Shown: positions 1 through 9,193 of the stretch, one piece after another | Numbering within the stretch: the stretch's first letter is position 1 | Layout: the number at the start of each line of letters is the position of its first letter | Source: Sulfurospirillum arsenophilum NBRC 109478 | GTDB lineage: Bacteria; Campylobacterota; Campylobacteria; Campylobacterales; Sulfurospirillaceae | Direction of reading: 5' to 3' | DNA: 64,000 nucleotides | Assembly (NCBI RefSeq): GCF_000813345.1 | Contig: NZ_BBQF01000001.1 | Location: forward strand, 186,001 to 250,000 | Translations under genes and position numbers: made by a program | The notes under the pieces: model-generated | What the model was told of the DNA's origin: nothing | Databases searched by the model: none | Seen by the model: the letters and a program-made list of their open reading frames with translations, nothing else

Positions 1-692
1 TACTTTTTGCACAAAGTAGCAACTTCACGAAACCTAATGGGGAAGTTGATAGCGTTAAAGTGATTGCGGTACTGAAAAAAAATGGTTTACTTCAGCTTTT
101 GTATGATAAACCCATACAATTACGCTTAGCGTTTCGTACGCAACATGATCCACTTATTTTTCTTAAAATTGTGAATGAATCTTTAGAAGCAATGGGATAT
201 AACTACTTTTTAACGAATAATGCATTACGTGATAGTGCAGGTTTTGTTTGGGAAATTTACCTTCAGACAGAACATATTGTCGATCCCGAAGCCTTTGCAA
301 ATGCCCTTGAGGCTAGAGGATGCACTATAACAAATATTGTTAAAAATGATGACAATTACTGGTTTTACGACATTAATTCCGATAATGCTTACTTAGGTGC
401 CAAAAAAGTAGAAAGCGGTGTAACAACGCCACTTGGTAAACCTTTGAAGCCCTATTGGATTGATGTTAAAAACCTGAAAGAGATAACAGTAACGGTTCAT
501 TCGGGTGATCGCTGGTTCCCCGATGTTGTATTCTTTGATGAAAATTTACATCTACTCAGTGATGTTAAATCCGAAGAATCGACACGAACACTAAAATTAA
601 AAGTACCAAGTAATGCCGCTTATTTGAAAATTAGCGATGCATTTATGCTTGAGAATATAAAGCATGGATTATCTTTACATGTAAAAGAGTAA
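1..692 (+). CDS. Exported protein of unknown function, 5' end cut off by the window edge
   Basis: The reading frame is open from the first bases of the window (codon phase starts at position 3), so the real start lies upstream. The visible part is about 229 residues. It begins with LFAQSS, which looks like the end of a signal peptide, and an internal GTG at 60 is therefore not the likely start. I recognise no catalytic motif. It sits 14 bases before the aminotransferase-hom pair, the place where Campylobacter jejuni has a putative periplasmic protein (Cj0151c), so a periplasmic location is inferred. Its C-terminus (SLHVKE) is encoded by a copy of the iterated TTTACATGTAAA palindrome. Confidence 0.75.
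   Translation, partial: LFAQSSNFTKPNGEVDSVKVIAVLKKNGLLQLLYDKPIQLRLAFRTQHDPLIFLKIVNESLEAMGYNYFLTNNALRDSAGFVWEIYLQTEHIVDPEAFANALEARGCTITNIVKNDDNYWFYDINSDNAYLGAKKVESGVTTPLGKPLKPYWIDVKNLKEITVTVHSGDRWFPDVVFFDENLHLLSDVKSEESTRTLKLKVPSNAAYLKISDAFMLENIKHGLSLHVKE
674..685. repeat. Iterated palindrome TTTACATGTAAA
   Basis: Full copy at the 3' end of the first gene, read as Leu-His-Val-Lys. Confidence 0.9.
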
Positions 693-706
693 AAGAGGAG
701 AAAGAT

Positions 707-1918
707 ATGTTTGATGAGATTAGATTTAATACAATTGATAGGTTACCTGGGTATGTTTTTGCCGAAATTAATGAGATAAAATTAGCAGCTCGCCATGCAG
801 GTGATGATATTATTGACTTTTCAATGGGTAACCCAGATGGTAGAACGCCGCAGCATATTATTGATAAACTAGTAGAGTCTGCTCAAAAAGATGGCACACA
901 TGGCTATTCTGTGAGTAAGGGAATTTTTAAACTTCGTTTAGCGATTTGTAATTGGTATGCACGCAAATATGGAGTTACACTTGATCCAAACACTGAAGCT
1001 GTAGCAACCCTTGGTAGTAAAGAAGGTTTTGTACATTTAGCTCAAGCTATTATGAATCCAGGTGATGTGGCCGTTGTTCCAGATCCTGCCTATCCAATTC
1101 ATGCGTACGCTTTTATGATTGCAGGTGGAAATGTTCATAAATTTGGAATTGATTATAATGAAAAATATGAACTTGATAAAGAGCAATTTTTTACAAAACT
1201 GAAAAAAGTATTTAAAGAATCAGCTCCCAAACCAAAATTTGTTGTGGTTAACTTCCCACACAATCCAACCTGTGTTACAACCGATGTTGCTTTTTACGAA
1301 GAGTTGGTTGCGTATGCTAAAGAAGAGCGCTTTTACATTATCAGTGATATTGCTTATGCGGATCTCTCTTTTGATGGCTATGAAACACCTTCCATTTTCC
1401 AAGTGGAGGGTGCTAAAGATGTAGCGGTTGAGTGCTATACGCTCTCTAAAAGTTACAATATGGCAGGCTGGCGTGTTGGCTTTGTTGTAGGCAATAAAAA
1501 ATTGGTTGGAGCACTTCAAAAGATTAAATCATGGTTTGATTATGGTATGTTTACCCCAATTCAAGTTGCTTCTACTATTGCGTTAGACGGACCACAAGAG
1601 TGTGTGGATGAAATCAGAGAAAAATACCGTAAACGTCGTGACGTATTGGTTGAGAGTTTCAATAATGCTGGTTGGCCAATGGAAAAACCGCAATCAACGA
1701 TGTTTGTATGGGCAAAAATTCCTAAAGTTGCTGAGCATTTAGGCAGTATGGAGTTTGCAAAACAGCTCTTAAAAGAGGCAAAAATTGCAGTAAGCCCTGG
1801 TATTGGTTTTGGCGAAAGTGGCGAAGGCTATGTCAGAATCGCACTGATTGAAAATGAGAATAGAATCCGTCAAGCCGCTCGAAATGTGAAGAAGTATTTA
1901 AAGAGTTTAGAAGGTTAA
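707..1918 (+). CDS. Class I/II PLP-dependent aminotransferase (AlaC / LL-DAP aminotransferase-like)
   Basis: This is a cytoplasmic fold-type I aminotransferase of 403 residues, the normal family length. The PLP lysine is K248 in the motif SKSYNMAGWR, and the upstream NFPHNPT and ISDIAYADL motifs are typical of the family. GAGGAGAAAG before the ATG is a strong ribosome site. The gene lies five bases before hom. The closest families I recognise are glutamate-pyruvate transaminases of the AlaC type and LL-diaminopimelate aminotransferases. The substrate cannot be decided from sequence; alanine formation or an amino-acid step linked to the aspartate pathway are both possible. Confidence 0.85.
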   Translation: MFDEIRFNTIDRLPGYVFAEINEIKLAARHAGDDIIDFSMGNPDGRTPQHIIDKLVESAQKDGTHGYSVSKGIFKLRLAICNWYARKYGVTLDPNTEAVATLGSKEGFVHLAQAIMNPGDVAVVPDPAYPIHAYAFMIAGGNVHKFGIDYNEKYELDKEQFFTKLKKVFKESAPKPKFVVVNFPHNPTCVTTDVAFYEELVAYAKEERFYIISDIAYADLSFDGYETPSIFQVEGAKDVAVECYTLSKSYNMAGWRVGFVVGNKKLVGALQKIKSWFDYGMFTPIQVASTIALDGPQECVDEIREKYRKRRDVLVESFNNAGWPMEKPQSTMFVWAKIPKVAEHLGSMEFAKQLLKEAKIAVSPGIGFGESGEGYVRIALIENENRIRQAARNVKKYLKSLEG

Positions 1919-1923
1919 AAAGT

Positions 1924-3195
1924 ATGATAAAAGTTGGAATTATTGGCGTTGGAACCGTTGGAAGCCATGTTGTTAAAATTTTACAAGAGAATGAAGATAT
2001 TATTACCGCACGCAGTGGCAAAAAAATTGTTCCTATTATGGGTATCGTTCGAGATACAACAAAAAAGAGGGATGTCAATATCCCTCTAAGCGCAAACGTT
2101 GATGATGTTTTAGAAAATCCTGAAGTCGATGTTGTGGTTGAGTTAATGGGTGGTGTGGATGAAGCCTATAAAATTGTAACCCGCGCTCTTAAAAATAAAA
2201 AAGCCGTTGTCACAGCCAATAAAGCACTTTTAGCATACCACCGCTATGAATTACGTGATCTCGCAGGTTCAACTCCAATTGGTTATGAAGCCAGTGTTGC
2301 AGGTGGAATCCCCATTATTAAAGCGCTTCGTGAAGGCCTAAGTGCCAATCATATTGACGCTATTAAAGGCATCATGAATGGTACGTGTAATTTTATTTTA
2401 ACCAAGATGATGAATGAAAATGCAGAATTTGCTGATGTACTCAAAGAAGCTCAAGATCTAGGCTATGCAGAAGCAGACCCAACGTTTGATGTGGGCGGAT
2501 TTGATGCAGCTCACAAATTGCTGATTTTGGCAAGTATTGCGTATGGAATTGATGTGAAGCCTGAAGAGATTTTGATCGAAGGTATTGAACACATCAATAG
2601 TGAAGATATCTATTTTGCCAAAGAGTTTGGGTATAACATTAAATTATTAACAATTGCTAAAAAAAGCGGCGATCAAGTGGAGCTTCGTGTTCATCCTGCT
2701 TTAGTTCCAATCAAACAGATGATTGCCAAAGTGGATGGCGTTATGAACGGCATCAGCGTAATTGGAGATCGTGTGGGTGAAACGATGTATTATGGACCGG
2801 GTGCTGGTGGAAGTGCTACAGCAAGCGCTGTTGTCTCAGATCTTATTGACATTGCACGCCATACACAAAATTCACCAATGCTTGGATTTATCAAGCCTCT
2901 TGAAAAAAGTGGTTTGACATTGATGAATAGAGATGACATTTGCACACAGTATTATATTCGTGTTACGGTAGCTGATAAAATAGGTGTTCTCTCAAAAATA
3001 TCAGAAATTTTGGGGAAACATTCTATCTCTATTAGTAGCTTTTTACAAAAACAAGATGCTAAGAGAGAAGAGAGTGCCGTATTGCTCTTTTCAACGCATA
3101 CATGTAAAGAGAGCGATATTCAAAAAGCACTCAAAGAGCTTAGCAGTTTGGAGTTTGTCGAACTTAAGCCTGCAATGATACGCATCGAGTCATAA
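1924..3195 (+). CDS. hom: Homoserine dehydrogenase
   Basis: It reduces aspartate semialdehyde to homoserine, the branch point to threonine and methionine. The 423-residue protein starts with a Rossmann motif GIIGVGTVGSHV (residues 5-16), followed by the homoserine dehydrogenase core with ANKALLAYH, EASVAGGIPI and the GTCNFILTKM segment. A C-terminal ACT domain (about 345-420, VADKIGVLSKISEILG) suggests feedback control, probably by threonine as in related enzymes. It follows the aminotransferase by five bases and overlaps yraN by one base (TAATG), so it is probably co-transcribed and translationally coupled. Confidence 0.96.
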   Translation: MIKVGIIGVGTVGSHVVKILQENEDIITARSGKKIVPIMGIVRDTTKKRDVNIPLSANVDDVLENPEVDVVVELMGGVDEAYKIVTRALKNKKAVVTANKALLAYHRYELRDLAGSTPIGYEASVAGGIPIIKALREGLSANHIDAIKGIMNGTCNFILTKMMNENAEFADVLKEAQDLGYAEADPTFDVGGFDAAHKLLILASIAYGIDVKPEEILIEGIEHINSEDIYFAKEFGYNIKLLTIAKKSGDQVELRVHPALVPIKQMIAKVDGVMNGISVIGDRVGETMYYGPGAGGSATASAVVSDLIDIARHTQNSPMLGFIKPLEKSGLTLMNRDDICTQYYIRVTVADKIGVLSKISEILGKHSISISSFLQKQDAKREESAVLLFSTHTCKESDIQKALKELSSLEFVELKPAMIRIES

Positions 3196-3521
3196 TGAGC
3201 CTAGAAGTAGGTAAAGAGGCTGAAGAAAAGGCCTCTTCCTATCTTAAAAAGGAAGGCTACACCATTCTTACTCGCAATTTTTACTCTAAATTTGGTGAGA
3301 TAGATATCGTTGCTTTTAAAGACAATATTCTCTATTTTTGTGAAGTTAAATTTTCAAAACACTATGACCCCATTACGCGCATTACACCTTCAAAAATGGC
3401 TAAAATCATTAAAACCATCAATTATTATTTCCTAATTCATCCGTGCTCATATGATTATCAAATTGATGCTATCTTAGTAATGCCAGAGAAAATTGAAATA
3501 ATAAAAAATATTAGTTACTAA
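3195..3521 (+). CDS. YraN family (UPF0102) endonuclease-like protein
   Basis: This small protein of 108 residues has the UPF0102 pattern: an N-terminal GKEAEEKASSYLKKEGY helix and the nuclease-like GEIDIVAF ... LYFCEVK motif (acidic residues and lysine of the restriction-endonuclease fold). The usual family length is about 110-120. The biological role is not established; family members are thought to act on DNA. The ATG overlaps the hom stop codon by one base. The same hom-yraN-trxA order is found in Campylobacter. Confidence 0.85.
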   Translation: MSLEVGKEAEEKASSYLKKEGYTILTRNFYSKFGEIDIVAFKDNILYFCEVKFSKHYDPITRITPSKMAKIIKTINYYFLIHPCSYDYQIDAILVMPEKIEIIKNISY

Positions 3522-3565
3522 AAAAATAACTTGATGTGCTATGGTAATTTTAAAGTTAGAGTGAG

Positions 3566-3571
3566 TATAAT
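3566..3571 (+). promoter_or_regulatory. Probable -10 element upstream of trxA
   Basis: A perfect TATAAT sits about 36 bases before the trxA start, in an AT-rich gap after yraN. No clear -35 box is visible, which is normal for vegetative promoters in this group. Confidence 0.5.
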
Positions 3572-3606
3572 TGAATATCTATAAAATAACGTTTTAGGGG
3601 AAAAAA

Positions 3607-3924
3607 ATGGGAAAATATTTAGAGTTAAATGCATCAAATTTTGATAGTACAGTAGCTGAAGGCGTAGCATTAGTAGACTTTTGGGCACCTTGGTGTGGAC
3701 CTTGTCGTATGATCGCTCCAGTGATTGATGAATTAGCAGGCGATTTTGATGGTAAAGCAAAAATTTGTAAAGTCAATACCGATGAAGAGCAAGATGTTGC
3801 TATTAAATATGGAATTAGATCAATCCCAACAATCCTTTTCTTTAAAAATGGTGAGTTAGTGGACCAAATGATCGGTGCATCATCAAAACAAGTTTTAGCT
3901 GATAAAATTAATTCTCTTCTTTAA
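3607..3924 (+). CDS. trxA: Thioredoxin
   Basis: This is the cytoplasmic dithiol reductant for ribonucleotide reductase, peroxiredoxins and other oxidised proteins. The 105-residue protein is a standard single-domain thioredoxin with the active site WCGPC (C30, C33), the preceding VDFWAPW strand and the cis-proline loop IRSIPT. AGGGG lies a few bases before the ATG. Its reductase trxB follows after about 120 bases. Bcp and AhpC elsewhere in this window are likely electron acceptors. Confidence 0.97.
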   Translation: MGKYLELNASNFDSTVAEGVALVDFWAPWCGPCRMIAPVIDELAGDFDGKAKICKVNTDEEQDVAIKYGIRSIPTILFFKNGELVDQMIGASSKQVLADKINSLL

Positions 3925-3937
3925 TCAAAATTTCGCA

Positions 3938-3957
3938 GGGGAGTCGTTAGACTTCCT
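3938..3957 (+). terminator. Weak hairpin between trxA and trxB
   Basis: GGGGAGTC and GACTTCCT can form an 8-bp stem with two G-U pairs around the loop GTTA, 13 bases after the trxA stop. There is no clean T-run directly after it, so it may be an attenuator or an RNA-end stabiliser rather than a full terminator. Confidence 0.35.
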
Positions 3958-4045
3958 TGACTACATTACCTCTTTTGGGCTATGAATATAGTTTGTGTAT
4001 AACAATATGTCATGTGTCAGTCTAAAAAACGATAAGGAAAAAATC

Positions 4046-4978
4046 ATGTTAGATCTAGCAATTATTGGTGGTGGTCCAGCAGGACTAAGTGCCGGATTGT
4101 ATGCAACACGTGGCGGTTTGAAAAACGTAGTGATGTTTGAAAAAGGTCTTCCGGGAGGACAGATCACCAGCAGTAGTGAAATAGAAAATTATCCAGGAAG
4201 CGCAGAGATTTTAAGTGGTTTAGATTTTATGGCACCTTGGTCAGAACAATGTATGCGTTTTGGTCTTAAACATGCGATGGATGAAGTTACTCGTATCTCT
4301 AAAAATGCAGATGGTACATTTCAAATTGTTTTAGCAGGTGGCAAAAGTGAGCAGGCTAAAAGCGTGATTGTTTGTACGGGAAGCACTCCTAAGAAAGCTA
4401 ATTTTGAAGGTGAATCTGAGTTTTTTGGCAAAGGTGTTAGTACGTGCGCCACATGCGATGGATTTTTCTACAAAAATAAAGAGGTTGTGGCACTTGGTGG
4501 TGGTGACACTGCTTTAGAAGAGGCACTTTACCTTTCGCATATCTGTTCAAAAGTTTATTTAGTTCACAGACGTGACACCTTTAGAGCAAGTCCAAGTACA
4601 ATTGAAAAAGTTAAAAATAATCCAAAAATAGAGCTCGTTTTAAATGTAACAGTGAAAAAAGCTTATGGTGATAAAACGGGACTTAATGGCATTATTGTGG
4701 TTGATAATGCAGGCAATGAAAGAGACATTGCAGTGCCTGGTGTTTTTGTCTTTGTTGGAATGAATGTTAATAATGCAATTTTAAAACAAGAAGATGGAAG
4801 TTTTTTATGTGCAATGGATGAGAATGGCAATGTTATTGTTGACCTGAGCATGCACACATCAATCAAGGGTCTTTTTGCAGCAGGGGACTTAAGAACTAAA
4901 GCTTCAAAACAAGTGGTATGTGCTGCAGGCGATGGCGCAACGGCGGGTATCCAAGCACTTGAATATGTTAACCATTAA
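4046..4978 (+). CDS. trxB: Thioredoxin reductase
   Basis: This flavoprotein transfers electrons from NADPH to thioredoxin. The chosen ATG at 4046 follows AAGGAAAAAATC and gives 310 residues starting [13 protein letters not shown], the FAD-binding motif expected right at the N-terminus. A longer open frame from 3995 would add 17 residues without family support. The redox pair is C134/C137 in CATCDG, the NADPH site is [10 protein letters not shown], and GLFAAGDLR near the C-terminus is the second FAD motif. It forms the thioredoxin system with the adjacent trxA. Confidence 0.96.
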   Translation: MLDLAIIGGGPAGLSAGLYATRGGLKNVVMFEKGLPGGQITSSSEIENYPGSAEILSGLDFMAPWSEQCMRFGLKHAMDEVTRISKNADGTFQIVLAGGKSEQAKSVIVCTGSTPKKANFEGESEFFGKGVSTCATCDGFFYKNKEVVALGGGDTALEEALYLSHICSKVYLVHRRDTFRASPSTIEKVKNNPKIELVLNVTVKKAYGDKTGLNGIIVVDNAGNERDIAVPGVFVFVGMNVNNAILKQEDGSFLCAMDENGNVIVDLSMHTSIKGLFAAGDLRTKASKQVVCAAGDGATAGIQALEYVNH

Positions 4979-4996
4979 TAAGAAGGAAAATTTAGA

Positions 4997-5764
4997 ATGA
5001 TACACGTTGGAATCCATGGCTCAACAGGCAGAGTAGGTAGACTACTTATTGATAATCTTCTCAAAGATAAAGAGGCAAAACCGTATGTATTACATGCAAT
5101 TGAGGATTTTGGATTTACGCCTCCTAAGGATGCAGTGGTTACAGATGATGTAAGTACACTTTTGCAAAAAAGTGATGTTGTTATTGACTTTACAATCTCA
5201 ATTGGAACCGAAGCTCTTTTAGAAAATGCCCTAAAACATCCAACGCCTTTGGTTATTGGAACAACAGGACTCAATGAGCACCAATACAATCTTTTAAAAG
5301 AAGCCGCAAATAATATGCCGATTCTTTACTCTACCAATATGTCTTTAGGGGTAGCCGTTTTGAATCGTTTGGTTGAACTTGCTTCAAAAAGTTTGAGTGA
5401 TTTTGACATTGAAATCGTTGAGCAACACCATCGTTTTAAAAAAGATGCACCGAGTGGTACAGCTTTAACGCTTGGAGAACACGCTGCTCGTGGGCGTGGT
5501 CTTAATTTAGATGATGTTCGTGTCAGTGGGCGTAATGGTCTTATTGGTGAACGTAGTAAAGATGAGATTGCTATAATGGCACTTCGTGGTGGTGACATCG
5601 TAGGTCGCCATACGGTAGGATTTTATAATGATGGCGAATTTATTGAGATGAACCATACTGCAACCAGTCGTGATACCTTTGCAAAAGGCGCTATCAAAGC
5701 CGCAAAGTGGATCATCAATCAACCTAATGGTCTTTATACAATTAGTGACTGTTTGGGTCTTTAA
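4997..5764 (+). CDS. dapB: 4-hydroxy-tetrahydrodipicolinate reductase
   Basis: DapB carries out the NAD(P)H-dependent second step of the diaminopimelate branch, supplying lysine and peptidoglycan precursors. The 255-residue protein has the nucleotide-binding motif GIHGSTGRVG at the N-terminus and the signature VEQHHRFKKDAPSGTAL with the catalytic His and Lys, and GRHTVGF further on. An AAGGAAA ribosome site precedes the ATG. It sits 18 bases after trxB and 19 before purF, so it is probably in the same transcript. lysA, the last step of this pathway, is at 42436. Confidence 0.96.
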   Translation: MIHVGIHGSTGRVGRLLIDNLLKDKEAKPYVLHAIEDFGFTPPKDAVVTDDVSTLLQKSDVVIDFTISIGTEALLENALKHPTPLVIGTTGLNEHQYNLLKEAANNMPILYSTNMSLGVAVLNRLVELASKSLSDFDIEIVEQHHRFKKDAPSGTALTLGEHAARGRGLNLDDVRVSGRNGLIGERSKDEIAIMALRGGDIVGRHTVGFYNDGEFIEMNHTATSRDTFAKGAIKAAKWIINQPNGLYTISDCLGL

Positions 5765-5783
5765 AAAAAGGTGATATGAACTT

Positions 5784-7121
5784 ATGTGTGCAATTGTTGG
5801 TGTATTTGATGTAAAACATGCTTCTAAGATAGCTTATTATGCTCTGTTCGCGATGCAACATCGTGGACAAGAAGCAACAGGTATCAGTGCCAGTGATGGC
5901 AAGAAAATCCGAACGATTAAAGACAATGGTTTAGTCACCGAAGTTTTTAATGAAGATAAACTCTCATTCTTACATGGAGATATGGCCATAGGTCATAATC
6001 GTTATTCCACTGCAGGAAGTGACTCTGTACGAGACGCTCAACCTGTTGCAGCAAGTTATAAACTCGGTGATATTTCGATTGTCCATAATGGAAATTTGAT
6101 TAACAAACATGAAGTGAGAAGCAAGCTAGTTGAACAAGGTGCAATATTTCAGTCTTCAATGGACACTGAAAATATTATTCATTTAATCGCGCGCTCTCAA
6201 CAAGGAAAACTCAAAGATCGTATCGTTGAAGCCCTTAATGTTATCAAAGGCGCTTATTGTCTTTTAATTCAAAGTAGATCTAAAATGTTTGCGGTACGTG
6301 ATCGTTATGGAGTGCGTCCTTTATCGATTGGAAAATTAAAAGAAGGCGGTTATATCGTTGCAAGTGAAACATGTGCATTAGATTTGGTAGATGCTGAATT
6401 TGTAAGAGATGTAAGACCTGGTGAAATGGTTATATTTCAGCAAGGTAAAGAGACATTTGAAAGTATTCAACTTTTTGAACCAGATCCACATATCTGCGCT
6501 TTTGAATTTATTTATTTTGCAAGACCTGATAGTGTAATTGAAGGTAAAAATGTCTATGCAACACGCAAAAAAATGGGTATGAAATTAGCACAACTCGCTC
6601 CTGTGGAAGCAGATTTTGTGATTCCTGTACCTGATAGTGGTGTGAGTGCAGCACTTGGGTATGCACAAGAAAGCGGTATTCCTTTTGAGATGGCCATTGT
6701 GAGAAATCACTATGTTGGTCGAACATTTATTGAGCCAACTCAAGCCGTCCGTGATCTCAAAGTTAAACTCAAACTCTCTCCTATTCATAAAATATTAGAG
6801 GGTAAAAAGATTGTTGTGATTGATGATAGTATTGTGCGTGGAACGACTTCAAGACAAATCGTTAAATTGTTGAAGCGAGCAGGTGCTGCTGAAGTACATA
6901 TGCGCATTGCTGCTCCGACGATCGAGCATCCTTGTTTATATGGCATTGATACGCCAAGCTATAAAGAGCTTATTAGTGCTAATAAAACCGTTGAAGAAGT
7001 CAGAGAGTATATTGAAGCAGATTCACTTGCCTTTTTAAGCATTGAAGCACTTAAAGAAAGCATTGGCAATGATATGAACTATTCACTGGTTAGTTTTGAT
7101 GGAAACTATTTTATTAAATAA
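5784..7121 (+). CDS. purF: Amidophosphoribosyltransferase
   Basis: PurF makes phosphoribosylamine from PRPP and glutamine, the first committed step of purine synthesis. The 445-residue protein starts MCAIVGV, so removal of Met exposes the catalytic Cys of the Ntn glutamine amidotransferase domain (about 1-230). The C-terminal phosphoribosyltransferase domain carries the PRPP loop VVIDDSIVRGTTS (about 345-357). A GGTGA ribosome site lies a little far upstream. The stop overlaps the next ATG by one base (TAATG). Confidence 0.97.
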   Translation: MCAIVGVFDVKHASKIAYYALFAMQHRGQEATGISASDGKKIRTIKDNGLVTEVFNEDKLSFLHGDMAIGHNRYSTAGSDSVRDAQPVAASYKLGDISIVHNGNLINKHEVRSKLVEQGAIFQSSMDTENIIHLIARSQQGKLKDRIVEALNVIKGAYCLLIQSRSKMFAVRDRYGVRPLSIGKLKEGGYIVASETCALDLVDAEFVRDVRPGEMVIFQQGKETFESIQLFEPDPHICAFEFIYFARPDSVIEGKNVYATRKKMGMKLAQLAPVEADFVIPVPDSGVSAALGYAQESGIPFEMAIVRNHYVGRTFIEPTQAVRDLKVKLKLSPIHKILEGKKIVVIDDSIVRGTTSRQIVKLLKRAGAAEVHMRIAAPTIEHPCLYGIDTPSYKELISANKTVEEVREYIEADSLAFLSIEALKESIGNDMNYSLVSFDGNYFIK

Positions 7122-8074
7122 TGCGCGAGATTTTAACTGCTGGGCGGTATTTTAAGAAAAAATTTGGGGAAAAAGTCTATAAAATCCCCATCTCTATCTC
7201 TGGCTTTACATGCCCCAACATTGATGGAACTGTAGCTCGGGGTGGTTGTGTCTTTTGTGAAAATGAATCCTTTAGTCCCAATTTGGAGCACAATCAACCC
7301 AAACGATTTTTTTTGAGCCCAACTTCTGAAAATCCTTACTTAGAGTTTCAGCTCATACAATTAGAAGCACAATATAAAAAGACAAAAAAAGTGCTTTCCA
7401 AAAAATTTGGTGCACAAAAATTTATTGTTTACTTTCAATCTTTTACTAACACCTATGCTCCCCTTGAAACACTTAAAGCGCTCTATTCAAAAGCTTTGAG
7501 TTTTGAAGGTGTTGTAGGACTAAGCATTGGAACACGTACGGATAGCATTAACGAAGAAGTGCTTGCATATTTGGCGGAGCTTTCAAAATTACATGAGATT
7601 TGGGTAGAGTATGGTGTTCAATCTTCTTCTGACGAAACACTCAAAAGAATTAATCGTGGGCATGACAGCGCCAATATTGAAAAATACATTGCTTTAACGC
7701 ATCAGTATGGACTTAAAATGTGCGCACATGTTATTTTTGGACTACCTGGAGAAACGCCTCAAATGGCATTGGAAAGCGTTAAATTTGCACTTAAACTTGG
7801 TGTACACTCCTTTAAATTTCATCCACTTTATGTTGTAAAGAGAACTGCTTTAGCCAATGATTTTAAAAAAGAAGAGTTCACGCCTATTTCAGAAGAGTGT
7901 TATATTCAAACGTTGATAGAAGCGATTAAGCTTTTACCTGAAAATGTGATGTTACAACGTGTGAGTGCAGGTATTGAAGATGATACACTCCTTTCTCCAG
8001 CATGGTGTTATACAAAGCATCAACAGATGTTTAATATTCGCCAAGCACTTAAAAAAGAAGGGATGATTTATTAA
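7121..8074 (+). CDS. Radical SAM protein of the TIGR01212 / YhcC family
   Basis: The 317-residue protein carries a radical SAM cluster site in the family-specific form: C31 in FTCPNIDGT, then C43 and C46 in GGCVFC. The rest has the TIM-barrel motifs GTRTDS, WVEYGVQS and HVIFGLPGET. This family (E. coli YhcC) is widespread, but its reaction is not known to me with certainty; an RNA- or protein-modifying role is often assumed. It overlaps purF by one base and ends the first forward operon. Confidence 0.85.
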   Translation: MREILTAGRYFKKKFGEKVYKIPISISGFTCPNIDGTVARGGCVFCENESFSPNLEHNQPKRFFLSPTSENPYLEFQLIQLEAQYKKTKKVLSKKFGAQKFIVYFQSFTNTYAPLETLKALYSKALSFEGVVGLSIGTRTDSINEEVLAYLAELSKLHEIWVEYGVQSSSDETLKRINRGHDSANIEKYIALTHQYGLKMCAHVIFGLPGETPQMALESVKFALKLGVHSFKFHPLYVVKRTALANDFKKEEFTPISEECYIQTLIEAIKLLPENVMLQRVSAGIEDDTLLSPAWCYTKHQQMFNIRQALKKEGMIY

Positions 8075-8103
8075 CTAACCTTGTAATTTTGCATGAGCTT
8101 AGA

Positions 8104-8646
8104 TTAGTGGCAAAAAAGTTCGTAGCGCGTGTAAGGTTTGGCATAGGAAGGTGGGTAACGCATAAAGACGGTGAAGTTACGCATCTCGCCTGTGTGTAAA
8201 TTCTCAGCAATGACAAATTCTTTTATTGTCTCAATGCTTTTAGTTCCTTCTCCCCAATTAAACAAATTATCCAATGCTGATTTTGGAACAAAGATAGCCG
8301 AATCTGCGCCAATTTTTTCAAGTGAATCATTTGCAATTTTTACTTCTAAAACACATTGCCCTATTTTAAATTGACCAATATTACGGATTTGACCTGTAAT
8401 TGAAAATGACTCATTAATCAAAACTTTTTTTTGTACAACATTTTCAAGTCTAGCAACTTTGGTGTATTTATCAAGAGCATAAATAGCAAAGATTGCAAAA
8501 AGACTCAAGATAAAAAATGTGGCAAGAATGGGTGGAACAAGGGAAGCTTTACCATCATTACTACGAACAGTGAGCGTTACAATCAAAGCAAATAGTAAGA
8601 CAATAACAATCATTGCAAACCAATGGAGTACTGTAAAATAGGTCAA
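8104..8646 (-). CDS. DUF2393 family membrane protein (second of a tandem pair)
   Basis: The start is a TTG at 8646, supported by AAAGGAG about six bases upstream. The 180-residue protein has two N-terminal membrane helices (about 8-28 and 38-61) and then a domain of about 110 residues, probably outside the membrane, with the repeated theme SFSITGQIRNIG. It resembles the upstream neighbour at 8657-9193 in layout (two helices, then a strand-rich domain with a GxIxN motif), so the two look like diverged paralogs. The function is unknown. It lies in a minus-strand operon with hisIE. Confidence 0.7.
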   Translation of the reverse strand: MTYFTVLHWFAMIVIVLLFALIVTLTVRSNDGKASLVPPILATFFILSLFAIFAIYALDKYTKVARLENVVQKKVLINESFSITGQIRNIGQFKIGQCVLEVKIANDSLEKIGADSAIFVPKSALDNLFNWGEGTKSIETIKEFVIAENLHTGEMRNFTVFMRYPPSYAKPYTRYELFCH

Positions 8647-8656
8647 TACGTCTCCT

Positions 8657-9193
8657 TTAGTAGCATTCTGCTTTTAGCGTTGCATTAACATCACCGCTGT
8701 ATTTAAAATTATCAAAAACACTTTGGAATTCCATAATGCCTTCTTTTGGAAGATCTTTTTTAACAAATATCGACTGATTGGTGATTGGTTTTAATCGATT
8801 GATGAAAGCTTTAAGTCCTTGTGCATCAATTTGTTTAATAATAGAGGTCTGAACTAAACAGAGTGTAAAATCTTTATTTGAATTGTTGTAAATGGTTCCC
8901 TCGACAATTAAAGAGTCAGAGAAAGTTAATTTTTTGACCATGCTCACTTCCGTAGATGTAGCACGTAGCGTTTCCTCTAATTTTATTTTAATAAAAAGAG
9001 GGGAAACGATTAATAAAACAAGCGCAAAAATAATTAAAAGAAGTGATGCAACAGAGGAGCGTTTCGCAATTAAACTTGCCAAAATAATGAGTACTAAAAA
9101 TGTAAAAATTAGCCAGCCAAATGCCAAATAATCATACAGACCAAAGTGTTTAATGTAGGTCAATAGTGATAATTTGAGGGCATCAGTGTTCAT
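8657..9193 (-). CDS. DUF2393 family membrane protein (first of a tandem pair)
   Basis: This 178-residue protein has hydrophobic helices at about 22-43 and 50-71 and an external domain beginning about residue 75 with [16 protein letters not shown], the counterpart of the GQIRN segment of its neighbour. The ATG lies inside the end of hisIE (11-bp overlap) behind a GGAGAAA ribosome site. Pairs of such proteins occur in Campylobacterota. I know no proven function; the shape suggests an envelope protein acting as a pair or hetero-oligomer (inference). Confidence 0.7.
   Translation of the reverse strand: MNTDALKLSLLTYIKHFGLYDYLAFGWLIFTFLVLIILASLIAKRSSVASLLLIIFALVLLIVSPLFIKIKLEETLRATSTEVSMVKKLTFSDSLIVEGTIYNNSNKDFTLCLVQTSIIKQIDAQGLKAFINRLKPITNQSIFVKKDLPKEGIMEFQSVFDNFKYSGDVNATLKAECY

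Noticed and set aside
60-692. A complete first gene starting at GTG 60
   Set aside because: The frame is open upstream to the window edge and reads through what looks like the end of a signal peptide, so the gene is cut by the window.
3995-4045. N-terminal extension of trxB from an earlier start
   Set aside because: The extension is not needed for the FAD motif, and a better ribosome site precedes the ATG at 4046.
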